Of a stretch of 64,000 nt of DNA, positions 49,233 to 56,799 are shown piece by piece. Source of the DNA: Streptomyces sp. NBC_00683 (GTDB lineage: Bacteria; Actinomycetota; Actinomycetes; Streptomycetales; Streptomycetaceae); the NCBI RefSeq assembly GCF_036226745.1, contig NZ_CP109013.1:4898001-4962000 (forward strand), read 5' to 3'. The position numbers and the translations under genes were made by a program. Position 1 is the first letter of the stretch, and each line of letters opens with the position of its first letter. The notes beneath the pieces were generated by a model. That model saw nothing but the letters and a program-made list of their open reading frames with translations. It searched no databases and was not told the DNA's origin.

Positions 49233-51815
49233 ATGACCGATCCTCAGCTCGGACGCCCGACCACCAACGCCATGCGGCGCGCCCTCCGCCGGGCACGCGA
49301 CGGAGTCGCCCTCGATGTGGCCGAGGCCGCCGTACTGCTTCAGGCGCGAGGGGACGACCTCACGGATCTCGCGGGGTCCGCGGCCCGGGTGAGGGACGCG
49401 GGGCTCGACGCCGCGGGCCGCCCGGGAGTGATCACGTACTCCCGCAAGGTCTTCATCCCGCTGACCCGGCTCTGCCGGGACACCTGCCACTACTGCACCT
49501 TCGTCACCGTGCCCGGGAAGCTCAAGCGCGCGGGGCACGGGATGTTCCTGTCGCCGGACGAGGTCCTCGACATCGCCCGTAAGGGTGCCGAACTGGGCTG
49601 CAAGGAAGCACTGTTCACGCTCGGCGACCGGCCGGAGGACCGCTGGCCCGAGGCGCGGGAGTGGCTGGAGGCCGAGGGGTACGACGACACCCTGGCCTAC
49701 GTACGTGCCATGGCGATCCGGGTGCTGGAGGAGACGGGGCTGCTGCCGCACCTCAACCCCGGCGTGCTGACCTGGACTGATCTGCAGAGGCTCAAGCCCG
49801 TCGCGCCGTCCATGGGCATGATGCTGGAGACGACGGCGACCCGGCTGTGGTCGGACAAGGGCGGCCCCCACTACGGGTCCCCGGACAAGGAGCCGGCCGT
49901 CCGGCTGCGGGTGCTGGAGGACGCCGGACGGTCCAACGTCCCGTTCACCACGGGCATCCTGATCGGCATCGGCGAGTCGTACGAGGAGCGCGCCGACTCC
50001 CTGTTCGAGCTGCGCAAGACGGCCCGCGCCTATCACGGCATCCAGGAAGTCATCGTCCAGAACTTCCGCGCGAAGCCGGACACCGCGATGCGCGGGATGC
50101 CGGACGCGGAACTGGAGGAACTGGCCGCCGCGATCGCCGTGGCCCGCCACATCCTGGGCCCCTCGGCCCGCATCCAGGCCCCGCCGAACCTCGTCGACGC
50201 CGAGTACGCCCTGCTGATCGGCGCGGGCATCGACGACTGGGGCGGTGTCTCGCCCCTCACCCCGGACCATGTGAACCCCGAGCGCCCCTGGCCGCACATC
50301 GACGAACTCGCCGCCCGTACTGCCGAGTCCGGATTTCAATTGCGTGAACGTCTCACCATCTATCCGGAGTTCATCCAGCGCGGCGAGCCCTGGCTCGACC
50401 CCCGCCTCGTCCCGCACGTACGGGCGCTCGCGGACCCCGAGACCGGTCTGGCGAAGGAGGGGGCGATTCCCGCCGGGTTGCCCTGGCAGGAGCCCGACGA
50501 GGGCTTCAACGCCTCCGGCCGCACCGACCTGCACCGCACCATCGACACCGAGGGCCGCACCGGCGACCGGCGCGACGACTTCGACGAGGTGTACGGGGAC
50601 TGGGAGGCGCTCCGGGAAGCCGCCGCTCCCGGCATGGTCCCGTCCCGCATCGACGCCGACGTGCGCCAGGCGCTCGGCCAGGCCGCCGACGACCCGACGA
50701 AGCTCACCGACGACCAGGCGCTCGCCCTGCTCCACGCGGACGGGCCGGCGCTGGACGAGCTGTGCCGGATCGCGGACACGCTGCGCCGCGACGTGGTCGG
50801 TGACGACGTCACCTACATCGTCACGAGGAACATCAACTTCACCAACGTCTGCTACACCGGCTGCCGTTTCTGCGCCTTCGCGCAGCGGCGTACGGACGCC
50901 GACGCGTACACGCTCTCCCTGGACCAGGTCGCCGACCGTGCCGCACAGGCCTGGGACGTCGGTGCGGTCGAGGTCTGCATGCAGGGCGGGATCCACCCGG
51001 ACCTGCCGGGCACCGCGTACTTCGACATCGCGCGGGCCGTGCGGGAGCGCGTCCCCGGAATGCACGTCCACGCGTTCTCGCCGATGGAGGTCGTGAACGG
51101 CGCGACCCGCACCGGCATGTCCATCCGCGACTGGCTGATCGCCGCCAAGGAGGCCGGACTCGGCTCGATCCCCGGCACCGCGGCCGAGATCCTCGACGAC
51201 GAGGTCCGCTGGATCCTCACCAAGGGCAAGCTGCCGACCGCCACCTGGCTGGAAGTCATCAGGACCGCCCATGAGGTGGGCCTGCGGTCGTCCTCGACCA
51301 TGATGTACGGCCACGTCGACCAGCCCCGGCACTGGCTCGGCCACCTCCGTACGCTGGCCCGCCTCCAGCAGGAGACCGGCGGCTTCACCGAGTTCGTGAC
51401 GCTGCCCTTCATCCACACCAACGCCCCGGTCTACCTGGCCGGAATCGCCCGCCCCGGCCCCACCGACCGGGACAACCGGGCCGTCACGGCGATGGCCCGT
51501 CTGCTCCTCCACCCGCACATCACCAACATCCAGACCAGCTGGGTGAAGCTCGGCACCGAGGGCGCGGCCGAGATGCTGCGCTCGGGGGCCAACGACCTCG
51601 GCGGCACGCTGATGGAGGAGACCATCTCCCGGATGGCGGGCTCCAGCTACGGCTCGTACCGGTCCATCCAGGACCTCGTCGCCATCGCCGACCTCGCGGG
51701 GCGGCCGGCGAAGCCGCGTACGACGCTGTACGGAGAGGTGCCCGAGGAGCGCATCGGGGCCGCGGCGGCGTCGGACGGGCACCTGCCGGAGCTGTTGCCG
51801 GTGCTGGAGGGCTGA
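49233..51815 (+). CDS. fbiC: FO synthase FbiC (CofG-CofH fusion)
   Basis: The 860-residue protein has two radical SAM halves. The CofG half carries CRDTCHYC (Cys81, 85, 88) after VFIPLTRL. The CofH half carries CYTGCRFC (Cys540, 544, 547) after NINFTNV. Together they make FO, the deazaflavin chromophore of F420, from tyrosine and the ribityl pyrimidine of riboflavin synthesis. The fusion is normal in actinobacteria; archaea use two proteins. The LLM oxidoreductase at 44.5 kb is a likely user of the cofactor. Confidence 0.96.
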   Translation: MTDPQLGRPTTNAMRRALRRARDGVALDVAEAAVLLQARGDDLTDLAGSAARVRDAGLDAAGRPGVITYSRKVFIPLTRLCRDTCHYCTFVTVPGKLKRAGHGMFLSPDEVLDIARKGAELGCKEALFTLGDRPEDRWPEAREWLEAEGYDDTLAYVRAMAIRVLEETGLLPHLNPGVLTWTDLQRLKPVAPSMGMMLETTATRLWSDKGGPHYGSPDKEPAVRLRVLEDAGRSNVPFTTGILIGIGESYEERADSLFELRKTARAYHGIQEVIVQNFRAKPDTAMRGMPDAELEELAAAIAVARHILGPSARIQAPPNLVDAEYALLIGAGIDDWGGVSPLTPDHVNPERPWPHIDELAARTAESGFQLRERLTIYPEFIQRGEPWLDPRLVPHVRALADPETGLAKEGAIPAGLPWQEPDEGFNASGRTDLHRTIDTEGRTGDRRDDFDEVYGDWEALREAAAPGMVPSRIDADVRQALGQAADDPTKLTDDQALALLHADGPALDELCRIADTLRRDVVGDDVTYIVTRNINFTNVCYTGCRFCAFAQRRTDADAYTLSLDQVADRAAQAWDVGAVEVCMQGGIHPDLPGTAYFDIARAVRERVPGMHVHAFSPMEVVNGATRTGMSIRDWLIAAKEAGLGSIPGTAAEILDDEVRWILTKGKLPTATWLEVIRTAHEVGLRSSSTMMYGHVDQPRHWLGHLRTLARLQQETGGFTEFVTLPFIHTNAPVYLAGIARPGPTDRDNRAVTAMARLLLHPHITNIQTSWVKLGTEGAAEMLRSGANDLGGTLMEETISRMAGSSYGSYRSIQDLVAIADLAGRPAKPRTTLYGEVPEERIGAAAASDGHLPELLPVLEG

Positions 51816-51842
51816 GGTCCTTCCGGCCGGCGTACGGGTCCG

Positions 51843-52778
51843 TCACCGGTATCCCGTGGCGTCGGCCGGCTTGCCCGCATCGACGACCTCGGTCAGATAG
51901 CGCCAGCAGTCGGGGCGGGAACCGTCGAGGTCGGTGAAGCCGTACTCCTGGGCGAGCTGCCCGCTGGACAGGGACTGCCCGTTCCAGCGGGCGAGGCCGG
52001 CGTCACCGGCCAGAGCGGCGACCGCGCGCCCGACGTACGACGGGCTTTCCGAGACGCAGAAATGCGGCACCTCGGTCAGCGCGTCGCGCCAGTTCTCCTC
52101 GGCCACGCCGAAACTGTCGAGCATCATCTCCGAGCGGAGCCAGCCGGGCGTCAGTGCCACCGCTGTCCCGCCATGAGGCCTCAACTCGTGGGCCAGCACG
52201 AACGCCATCCGCAGCACGCTGTTCTTGACCAGGTCGTAGAAGTAGGAGTTGCGATAGTTGGCCCCGTTGTACGCGGAGGTCCCGTCGGTCATCTCGACGA
52301 CGAGCCCGCCCGGGGACCGCACCAGCAGGGGCAGCACGAAGTGGCTGGTGATCGCGTGCGTCTCCACGCCCAGCCGGAGCAGGCGCAGTCCGTCGTCGAG
52401 GTCGTGCTCCCAGACCGGCTTGTCGAACGCGAACAGCCGCTCGCCGCCCCAGACGTCGTTGACGAGCACGTCGATCCGCCCCTGCTCGGCATCGATGCGC
52501 TCGGCCAGCGCACGGACCTGCTCGGGCACCAGGTGATCGGTCGGCACGGCGATGCCGGTTCCGCCCGCGGCGGTGACGAGTTCGGCGGTCTCCTCGATCG
52601 TCTCGGGCCTGTCGTACTCCGAGCGCCGTTCCCGCGTGGTGCGGCCCGTGACGTAGACGGTCGCACCCGCCGCGCCGAGCCGGACCGCGATGCCGCGCCC
52701 GGCGCCCCGGGTGGCCCCCGCGACCAGGGCGATCTTTCCGTGGAGCGCCGGTTCCGATGTGGTCGGTGTGTCGGACAT
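51843..52778 (-). CDS. SDR family oxidoreductase
   Basis: The 311-residue SDR has the cofactor motif AGATRGAGRGIA (about residues 20-31), VTGRTTRE after beta-2 (NADP type), and VNDVWGGE in the place of the usual NNAG. TDGTSAYNGANYRNSYFYDLVKNSVLRMAF carries the active-site Tyr and Lys. It is longer than typical SDRs because of inserts around residues 95-130 and at the C-terminus. It resembles the actinobacterial group often annotated as a DHRS1-like oxidoreductase. AAGGGG lies before ATG 52778. It converges on fbiC with only 27 bp between the stops. Confidence 0.87.
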   Translation of the reverse strand: MSDTPTTSEPALHGKIALVAGATRGAGRGIAVRLGAAGATVYVTGRTTRERRSEYDRPETIEETAELVTAAGGTGIAVPTDHLVPEQVRALAERIDAEQGRIDVLVNDVWGGERLFAFDKPVWEHDLDDGLRLLRLGVETHAITSHFVLPLLVRSPGGLVVEMTDGTSAYNGANYRNSYFYDLVKNSVLRMAFVLAHELRPHGGTAVALTPGWLRSEMMLDSFGVAEENWRDALTEVPHFCVSESPSYVGRAVAALAGDAGLARWNGQSLSSGQLAQEYGFTDLDGSRPDCWRYLTEVVDAGKPADATGYR

Positions 52779-52865
52779 GAATCCCCTTGAGGTCCTGATC
52801 TGTCTGTACGACCCGGTCCAGGTATGCCATCGACGACCGGGGAAACCATGCTCGTCGCCAAACAC

Positions 52866-52888
52866 GACACCTTGTGTCTTGTTTTTTT
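52866..52888. promoter_or_regulatory. GACAC/GTGTC dyad with T7 tract
   Basis: GACAC (52866-52870) and GTGTC (52874-52878) flank CTT, followed by seven T at 52882-52888. It reads like a small plus-strand intrinsic terminator, but no gene ends nearby in that direction. On the minus strand it would sit upstream of the SDR promoter as an operator. Confidence 0.4.
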
Positions 52889-53048
52889 GGGGACTACCAG
52901 GCCGGGCAGTTCGGATAACCCGGACAGTGCGGCGCCCCCCGGCCGGCGCCGCACTCCGTACATACCGTTCCGGCCCTGAGCCGGCCCTTCCAGTTCGATT
53001 ACAGTGCTTGCGCAGTCGCACGCCGGTGAGCGGATGGGAAGGGGCACG

Positions 53049-54164
53049 GTGACCACAGGGACCACAGCTGTCTGGGGCCGTGCGGAGCAGCAGGACTTCC
53101 GCAGCCGGGTGCGCGGGTCCCTGCTCGGCGGCGCCATCGGCGACGCGCTCGGGGCGGGTGTCGCCGGGCTCACCCTGGAGCAGATCCGGGCGGCCCACGG
53201 TGTCGACGGCGTGGTGGACTTCGTGCCCGCGCACGGCAGGCGCGGGGCCGTCACCGCCGTCACCCAGCTGACCCTCTTCACCGTCGACGGGCTGATACGC
53301 GCCCAGGTCCGGCGTGACACCGGCGCCTGGCACCCGCCCACCGATGTGCACCGCGCCCATCTGCGCTGGGCGGCCACACAGAGCGCCTGGGGGCCCGACG
53401 AACGCCGCAAGGACAACGGCTGGCTCGCCCGGGAGGAGTGGCTGTACACACGCCGCGCACCCACCCGGGAGTGCCTCGTCGGGTTCGGCGACGCCACCAT
53501 GGGAACGCTCGCCGTGCCCAAGAACCCCGCGGCCCGTGACTCGGCCGCCCTCACCCGCTCCGCGCCCTTCGGACTGCTCGTCGGGTGGGAGTCGCAGCTC
53601 GTCCTCCAGCTGGCGGTCGAGTGCGCCGCCCAGACCCACGGCCACGCCACCGCCCAGCTGGCAGCCGGAGCCCTCGCCGTCCTGGTGCACGGGCTGGCAC
53701 GCGGAGACACCCTGGACGGTTCGGTCCAGCACGCCCTCGGGCTGCTGGCGGACCGACCGGGCAACGAGCAGGTCACCGAAGCACTGCGGCAGGCCCTCGG
53801 TTCCGTACGGCAGGGCATTCCGGGGCCGGCCCTCATCGAGGCGCTCGGCGACACGGACTCCGCGGAGGAGGTCCTCGCCGTGGCGCTGTACTGCGCGCTC
53901 GTCGGCGAGGACGTGCGGCACGGGCTGCGCCTCGCCGTGAACCACTCGGGGCCGTCCGCGGCCACCGGGGCCGTCTGCGGGGCCCTCCTCGGGGCGCTGC
54001 ACGGTGAGACGGCGCTGCCGCCGGCCTGGCTGGCCGAACTCGAGGGGCGTTCGACCGTCCTCGAACTCGCCGACGACTTCGCGATGGAGATGACCCAGGG
54101 GCCCGCCCTGCACAGCCCGACCGCTGTGGCTCCCGGCTGGCTGACCCGCTACCCGCGGGACTGA
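53049..54164 (+). CDS. ADP-ribosylglycohydrolase-like protein with degenerate active site
   Basis: The 371-residue protein has the ARH fold: RGSLLGGAIGDALGAG (residues 22-37) and all-helical repeats throughout. However, the two Asp-rich metal sites are missing: where active members have TDDT it has TAVT (residues 69-72), and in place of the C-terminal GGDTDTxG there is NHSGPSAATG (298-307). It probably cannot cleave ADP-ribose by the usual binuclear mechanism and may only bind its ligand. GTG 53049 has AAGGGG upstream. No ADP-ribosyltransferase gene is adjacent. Confidence 0.85.
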   Translation: MTTGTTAVWGRAEQQDFRSRVRGSLLGGAIGDALGAGVAGLTLEQIRAAHGVDGVVDFVPAHGRRGAVTAVTQLTLFTVDGLIRAQVRRDTGAWHPPTDVHRAHLRWAATQSAWGPDERRKDNGWLAREEWLYTRRAPTRECLVGFGDATMGTLAVPKNPAARDSAALTRSAPFGLLVGWESQLVLQLAVECAAQTHGHATAQLAAGALAVLVHGLARGDTLDGSVQHALGLLADRPGNEQVTEALRQALGSVRQGIPGPALIEALGDTDSAEEVLAVALYCALVGEDVRHGLRLAVNHSGPSAATGAVCGALLGALHGETALPPAWLAELEGRSTVLELADDFAMEMTQGPALHSPTAVAPGWLTRYPRD

Positions 54165-54190
54165 CGGAAGGGGGGAGGGGCGGGACAGCA

Positions 54191-54218
54191 GTGGGCGGAC
54201 GCCGCCGCGCCCGCCCAC
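54191..54218. terminator. Hairpin between the ARH-like gene and the symporter
   Basis: GTGGGCGG (54191-54198) pairs with CCGCCCAC (54211-54218) between convergent stops at 54164 and 54247. Confidence 0.6.
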
Positions 54219-54246
54219 CGTTCGTGCGTCCCTGTCGGAACGACGG

Positions 54247-55830
54247 TCAGTCCTTCACGCCTTCCGGGACCGCCGTACCGTCCGGGCCGGTCTTCTGCGC
54301 CGGAACCGCGGCTGCGCCGGCTTCGCCGTCAGGGCCCCCGCCATCCGTGTTGATCATCTCGATGAGCGCGTCGCGCTCGGGGGTGTCCTCGGGCTTGATG
54401 AACCCGATGACGATGTAGAGCACCAGCGAGATCGCCAGCGGCAGCGCCACCTGGTACTGCAGGGCGACGTCGGTCTTCACCGAGCCGTCGAAGTTGTAGT
54501 TGGTGAGGTAGAACGCGAGCAGACCGGCTGCCCAGCTCGTGAGCGCCGCCGTCGGCCCCGACCTGCGGAACCTGCGCAGCAGGCCCAGCATGAACGGAAT
54601 GGCGATCGGACCCATCAGGCCGGCCACCCACTTGATGACGACCGAGATGATGTCCTTGAACGTCGGCGAGTTGATCTGCGTCGCCAGTGCCATCGACAGG
54701 CCGAGGAAGGCGAGCGTGGACAGCCGCGCGGCCAGCAGACCGCTGCGGTTGCTCCAGGTGCGGGCCGCCTTGGAGAAGACCGGCGCGATGTCCCGGGTGA
54801 AGACCGCCGAGATCGCGTTGGCGTCGGAGGAGCACATGGCCATCGTGTGCGAGAAGAAGCCGACGACCACGAGGCCGAGCAGACCGTGCGGCAGCAGCTG
54901 CTCGGTCATCAGCGCGTAACTGTCCGAGGCGTCCGGCTTCTTGGCCTCGACGAGCAGCGGCGCGACCCACATCGGGAAGAACAGGATGACGGGCCAGACC
55001 AGCCACAGGACCGCGGACAGGCGGGCCGAACGGGTCGCGGAGCGTGCGGAGTCCGTGGCCATGTAGCGCTGGGCCTGGTTCCACATGCCGCCGTTGTACT
55101 CGAAGGTCTTGATGAACAGGTACGCCAGCAGGAAGGTCGTGGTGTACGGACCGGCCGTCGGGTCCGTGTGGCCCTCGGGGAGCTTGTCCCAGACGGTCCA
55201 CAGCGAGCTGAACCCGCCCAGCTCGTTCAGGACGATGACCAGCATCGCGATACCCGCGAAGAGCTGGATGATGAACTGCCCGAGCTCGGTGAGCGCATCG
55301 GCCCACAGGCCGCCGACCGTGCAGTAGACGGCCGTGATGGCGCCGGTGATGAAGATGCCCTGGGTCAGGGAGATTCCCGTGAAGACGGAGAGCAGCGTGG
55401 CGATGGCCGCCCACTTGGCGCCGACGTCCACGATCTTCAGCAGCAGACCGGACCAGGCCAGGGCCTGCTGGGTCTGCACGTTGTAGCGGTTCTTGAGGTA
55501 CTCGAGCGGCGACGCGACGTGCAGCCGCGAGCGCAGCCGGTTCAGCCGTGGTGCGAAGAGCTTCGCGCCGATACCGATGCCGATGGCGATCGGCAGCGAC
55601 CAGGTCACGAAGGATGTGACGCCGTACTGATACGCGATACCGGCGTAGCCGGTGAACATCACCGCGCTGTAGCCCGACATGTGGTGCGAAATGCCCGACA
55701 GCCACCACGGCATCTTGCCGCCGGCAGTGAAGAAGTCGCTGACATTGTCCACGCGCTTGTGCGACCAGAGTCCGATCGCGACCATCACACCGAAGTATCC
55801 GATGAGCACGGCCCAGTCGAGACTGTTCAT
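54247..55830 (-). CDS. Sodium:solute symporter (SSS family)
   Basis: The 527-residue protein has about 13 hydrophobic helices and the SSS core: an N-terminal DWAVLIGYFGVMVAIGLW helix, SHHMSGYSAVMFTGYAGIAYQYG (helix 2 region) and SSDANAISAVFTRDI in helix 8 carrying Na-site Ser residues. The C-terminal tail is acidic. Substrate unknown; SSS proteins carry sugars, proline, acetate and others. ATG 55830. The gene is read toward a convergent ARH-like gene, and a TTGACC promoter lies 95-125 bp upstream. Confidence 0.9.
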   Translation of the reverse strand: MNSLDWAVLIGYFGVMVAIGLWSHKRVDNVSDFFTAGGKMPWWLSGISHHMSGYSAVMFTGYAGIAYQYGVTSFVTWSLPIAIGIGIGAKLFAPRLNRLRSRLHVASPLEYLKNRYNVQTQQALAWSGLLLKIVDVGAKWAAIATLLSVFTGISLTQGIFITGAITAVYCTVGGLWADALTELGQFIIQLFAGIAMLVIVLNELGGFSSLWTVWDKLPEGHTDPTAGPYTTTFLLAYLFIKTFEYNGGMWNQAQRYMATDSARSATRSARLSAVLWLVWPVILFFPMWVAPLLVEAKKPDASDSYALMTEQLLPHGLLGLVVVGFFSHTMAMCSSDANAISAVFTRDIAPVFSKAARTWSNRSGLLAARLSTLAFLGLSMALATQINSPTFKDIISVVIKWVAGLMGPIAIPFMLGLLRRFRRSGPTAALTSWAAGLLAFYLTNYNFDGSVKTDVALQYQVALPLAISLVLYIVIGFIKPEDTPERDALIEMINTDGGGPDGEAGAAAVPAQKTGPDGTAVPEGVKD

Positions 55831-55924
55831 GTGCCCCCTCCAGGGGTCCGCCTTGTGAACGGGAACGCACTTCGTCAGTACGGCCGTTCAGCGGGGCCCC
55901 CGTGCGGGAACGGGGACTTTGGGG

Positions 55925-55954
55925 ATTGAACCGCCTGTTCGGGTCCTCGGTCAA
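55925..55954 (-). promoter_or_regulatory. Promoter of the symporter gene
   Basis: On the minus strand TTGACC (55954-55949) and TTCAAT (55930-55925) are separated by 18 bp, placing the transcript start near 55918, about 88 nt before the symporter ATG. Confidence 0.5.
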
Positions 55955-56124
55955 GGTTTTCGCGATCAGGGATGTGAACACAGATCAGCAAGGCGAACGA
56001 TTTTACTTGTTCTTGACCTTGCGAAGCGTTGTAGTGAACGTGACAGCGGCCACACGATGAGCGGGCACTTCGTCAGGCTGTGCAGAGACAGAACCAAAGC
56101 ATGAGCGCTGAGAACGCAGAACGA

Positions 56125-56150
56125 CCGCACGGGATGCGGGTCCCGTGCGG
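56125..56150. terminator. Perfect 9-bp hairpin
   Basis: CCGCACGGG (56125-56133) pairs with CCCGTGCGG (56142-56150). It could insulate the STAND module from upstream transcription. Confidence 0.5.
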
Positions 56151-56306
56151 CCGGAGAAGGAGGAGAGCTGAACCGATCGAAGGGTTCCGGCGCCGGAGCA
56201 GCTGTTCGCTGCTCCTGACCCGGGCGGGCAGTCCGCCCGGCGCCCGGAAGCGCCCGAGGCAGGAGGCCGCGGCACCACTGTCCGTGGCCGACTGACGCGG
56301 TTCCAC

Positions 56307-56336
56307 CTGACAGCGACAATCCGTCGCACCTAGTGT
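56307..56336 (+). promoter_or_regulatory. Promoter of the effector-STAND operon
   Basis: CTGACA (56307-56312) and TAGTGT (56331-56336) are 18 bp apart, close to the housekeeping consensus of Streptomyces. The transcript would start near 56343, about 43 nt before the effector ATG. Confidence 0.5.
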
Positions 56337-56385
56337 GGTCGCTCTGTCCAGGCACTGAACAGGTGCCGACGGAGTGGGGGCATGG

Positions 56386-56799
56386 ATGGACGCGCAGTTG
56401 ATCGAGCTGGCACGGTCCGCGGGGGCCACTGTGGTCACGCTCATGGCGACCGACGCATGGGAGAGGACCCGGGACGGCATCGTCTCCCTCTGGCAACGGG
56501 CCAGTCCCTCGCGTGCTGAAGGTGTCCAGGACGAACTCGAAGCGGCTCGTGACGATCTGCTCACCGCCAGGGAGACCGGCGACGAGCTGACCGAGCAGGA
56601 ACTTCGTGATGCCTGGACGGGCCGTGTGCGACGGCTGCTCACCGAAAGGCCGGACATCGCCTCGGACTTGCGGCGGATCCTGGTGGAACTCGATCCCGAG
56701 GTGAACGACGCGCCGCGGAGCGTGCAGATGCGCGCCGAGGCATCCGGTAGCGGCCGCGTCTACCAGGCCGGGCGCGATCAGCACATCAACGAACGGTGA
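56386..56799 (+). CDS. Small putative effector (Bell-like) with C-terminal amyloid-type motif
   Basis: The protein has 137 residues. Residues 1-40 contain an amphipathic/hydrophobic helix with glycine and alanine spacing (ARSAGATVVTLMATDAW), as in Bell/HeLo-like membrane-targeting domains. Residues 45-105 form charged helices (QDELEAARDDLL, LTEQELRDAWTGRVRRLL). The last 17 residues, GSGRVYQAGRDQHINER (121-137), are a flexible tail that ends in a Q-G motif. The same motif occurs at the N-terminus of the next protein, which overlaps by 4 bp (GTGA). The pair fits an NLR-linked cell-death effector. ATG 56386 is chosen over GTG 56374 for its ribosome site. Confidence 0.7.
   Translation: MDAQLIELARSAGATVVTLMATDAWERTRDGIVSLWQRASPSRAEGVQDELEAARDDLLTARETGDELTEQELRDAWTGRVRRLLTERPDIASDLRRILVELDPEVNDAPRSVQMRAEASGSGRVYQAGRDQHINER

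Larger units (their letters stand above)
55831..56385. other. 555-bp intergenic region holding two promoters and a hairpin
   Basis: No convincing gene is present. It contains the minus-strand promoter of the symporter and an AT-richer stretch (55970-56050). It also holds a perfect CCGCACGGG/CCCGTGCGG hairpin (56125-56150) and the plus-strand promoter of the STAND module near 56307-56336. A small Arg-rich open frame at 56080-56295 is not supported. The region marks the left edge of the accessory island. Confidence 0.5.

Noticed and set aside
56080..56295. A 71-codon plus-strand open frame before the effector gene
   Set aside because: It is Arg-rich, has no ribosome site and contains a strong hairpin; more likely non-coding leader or intergenic DNA.
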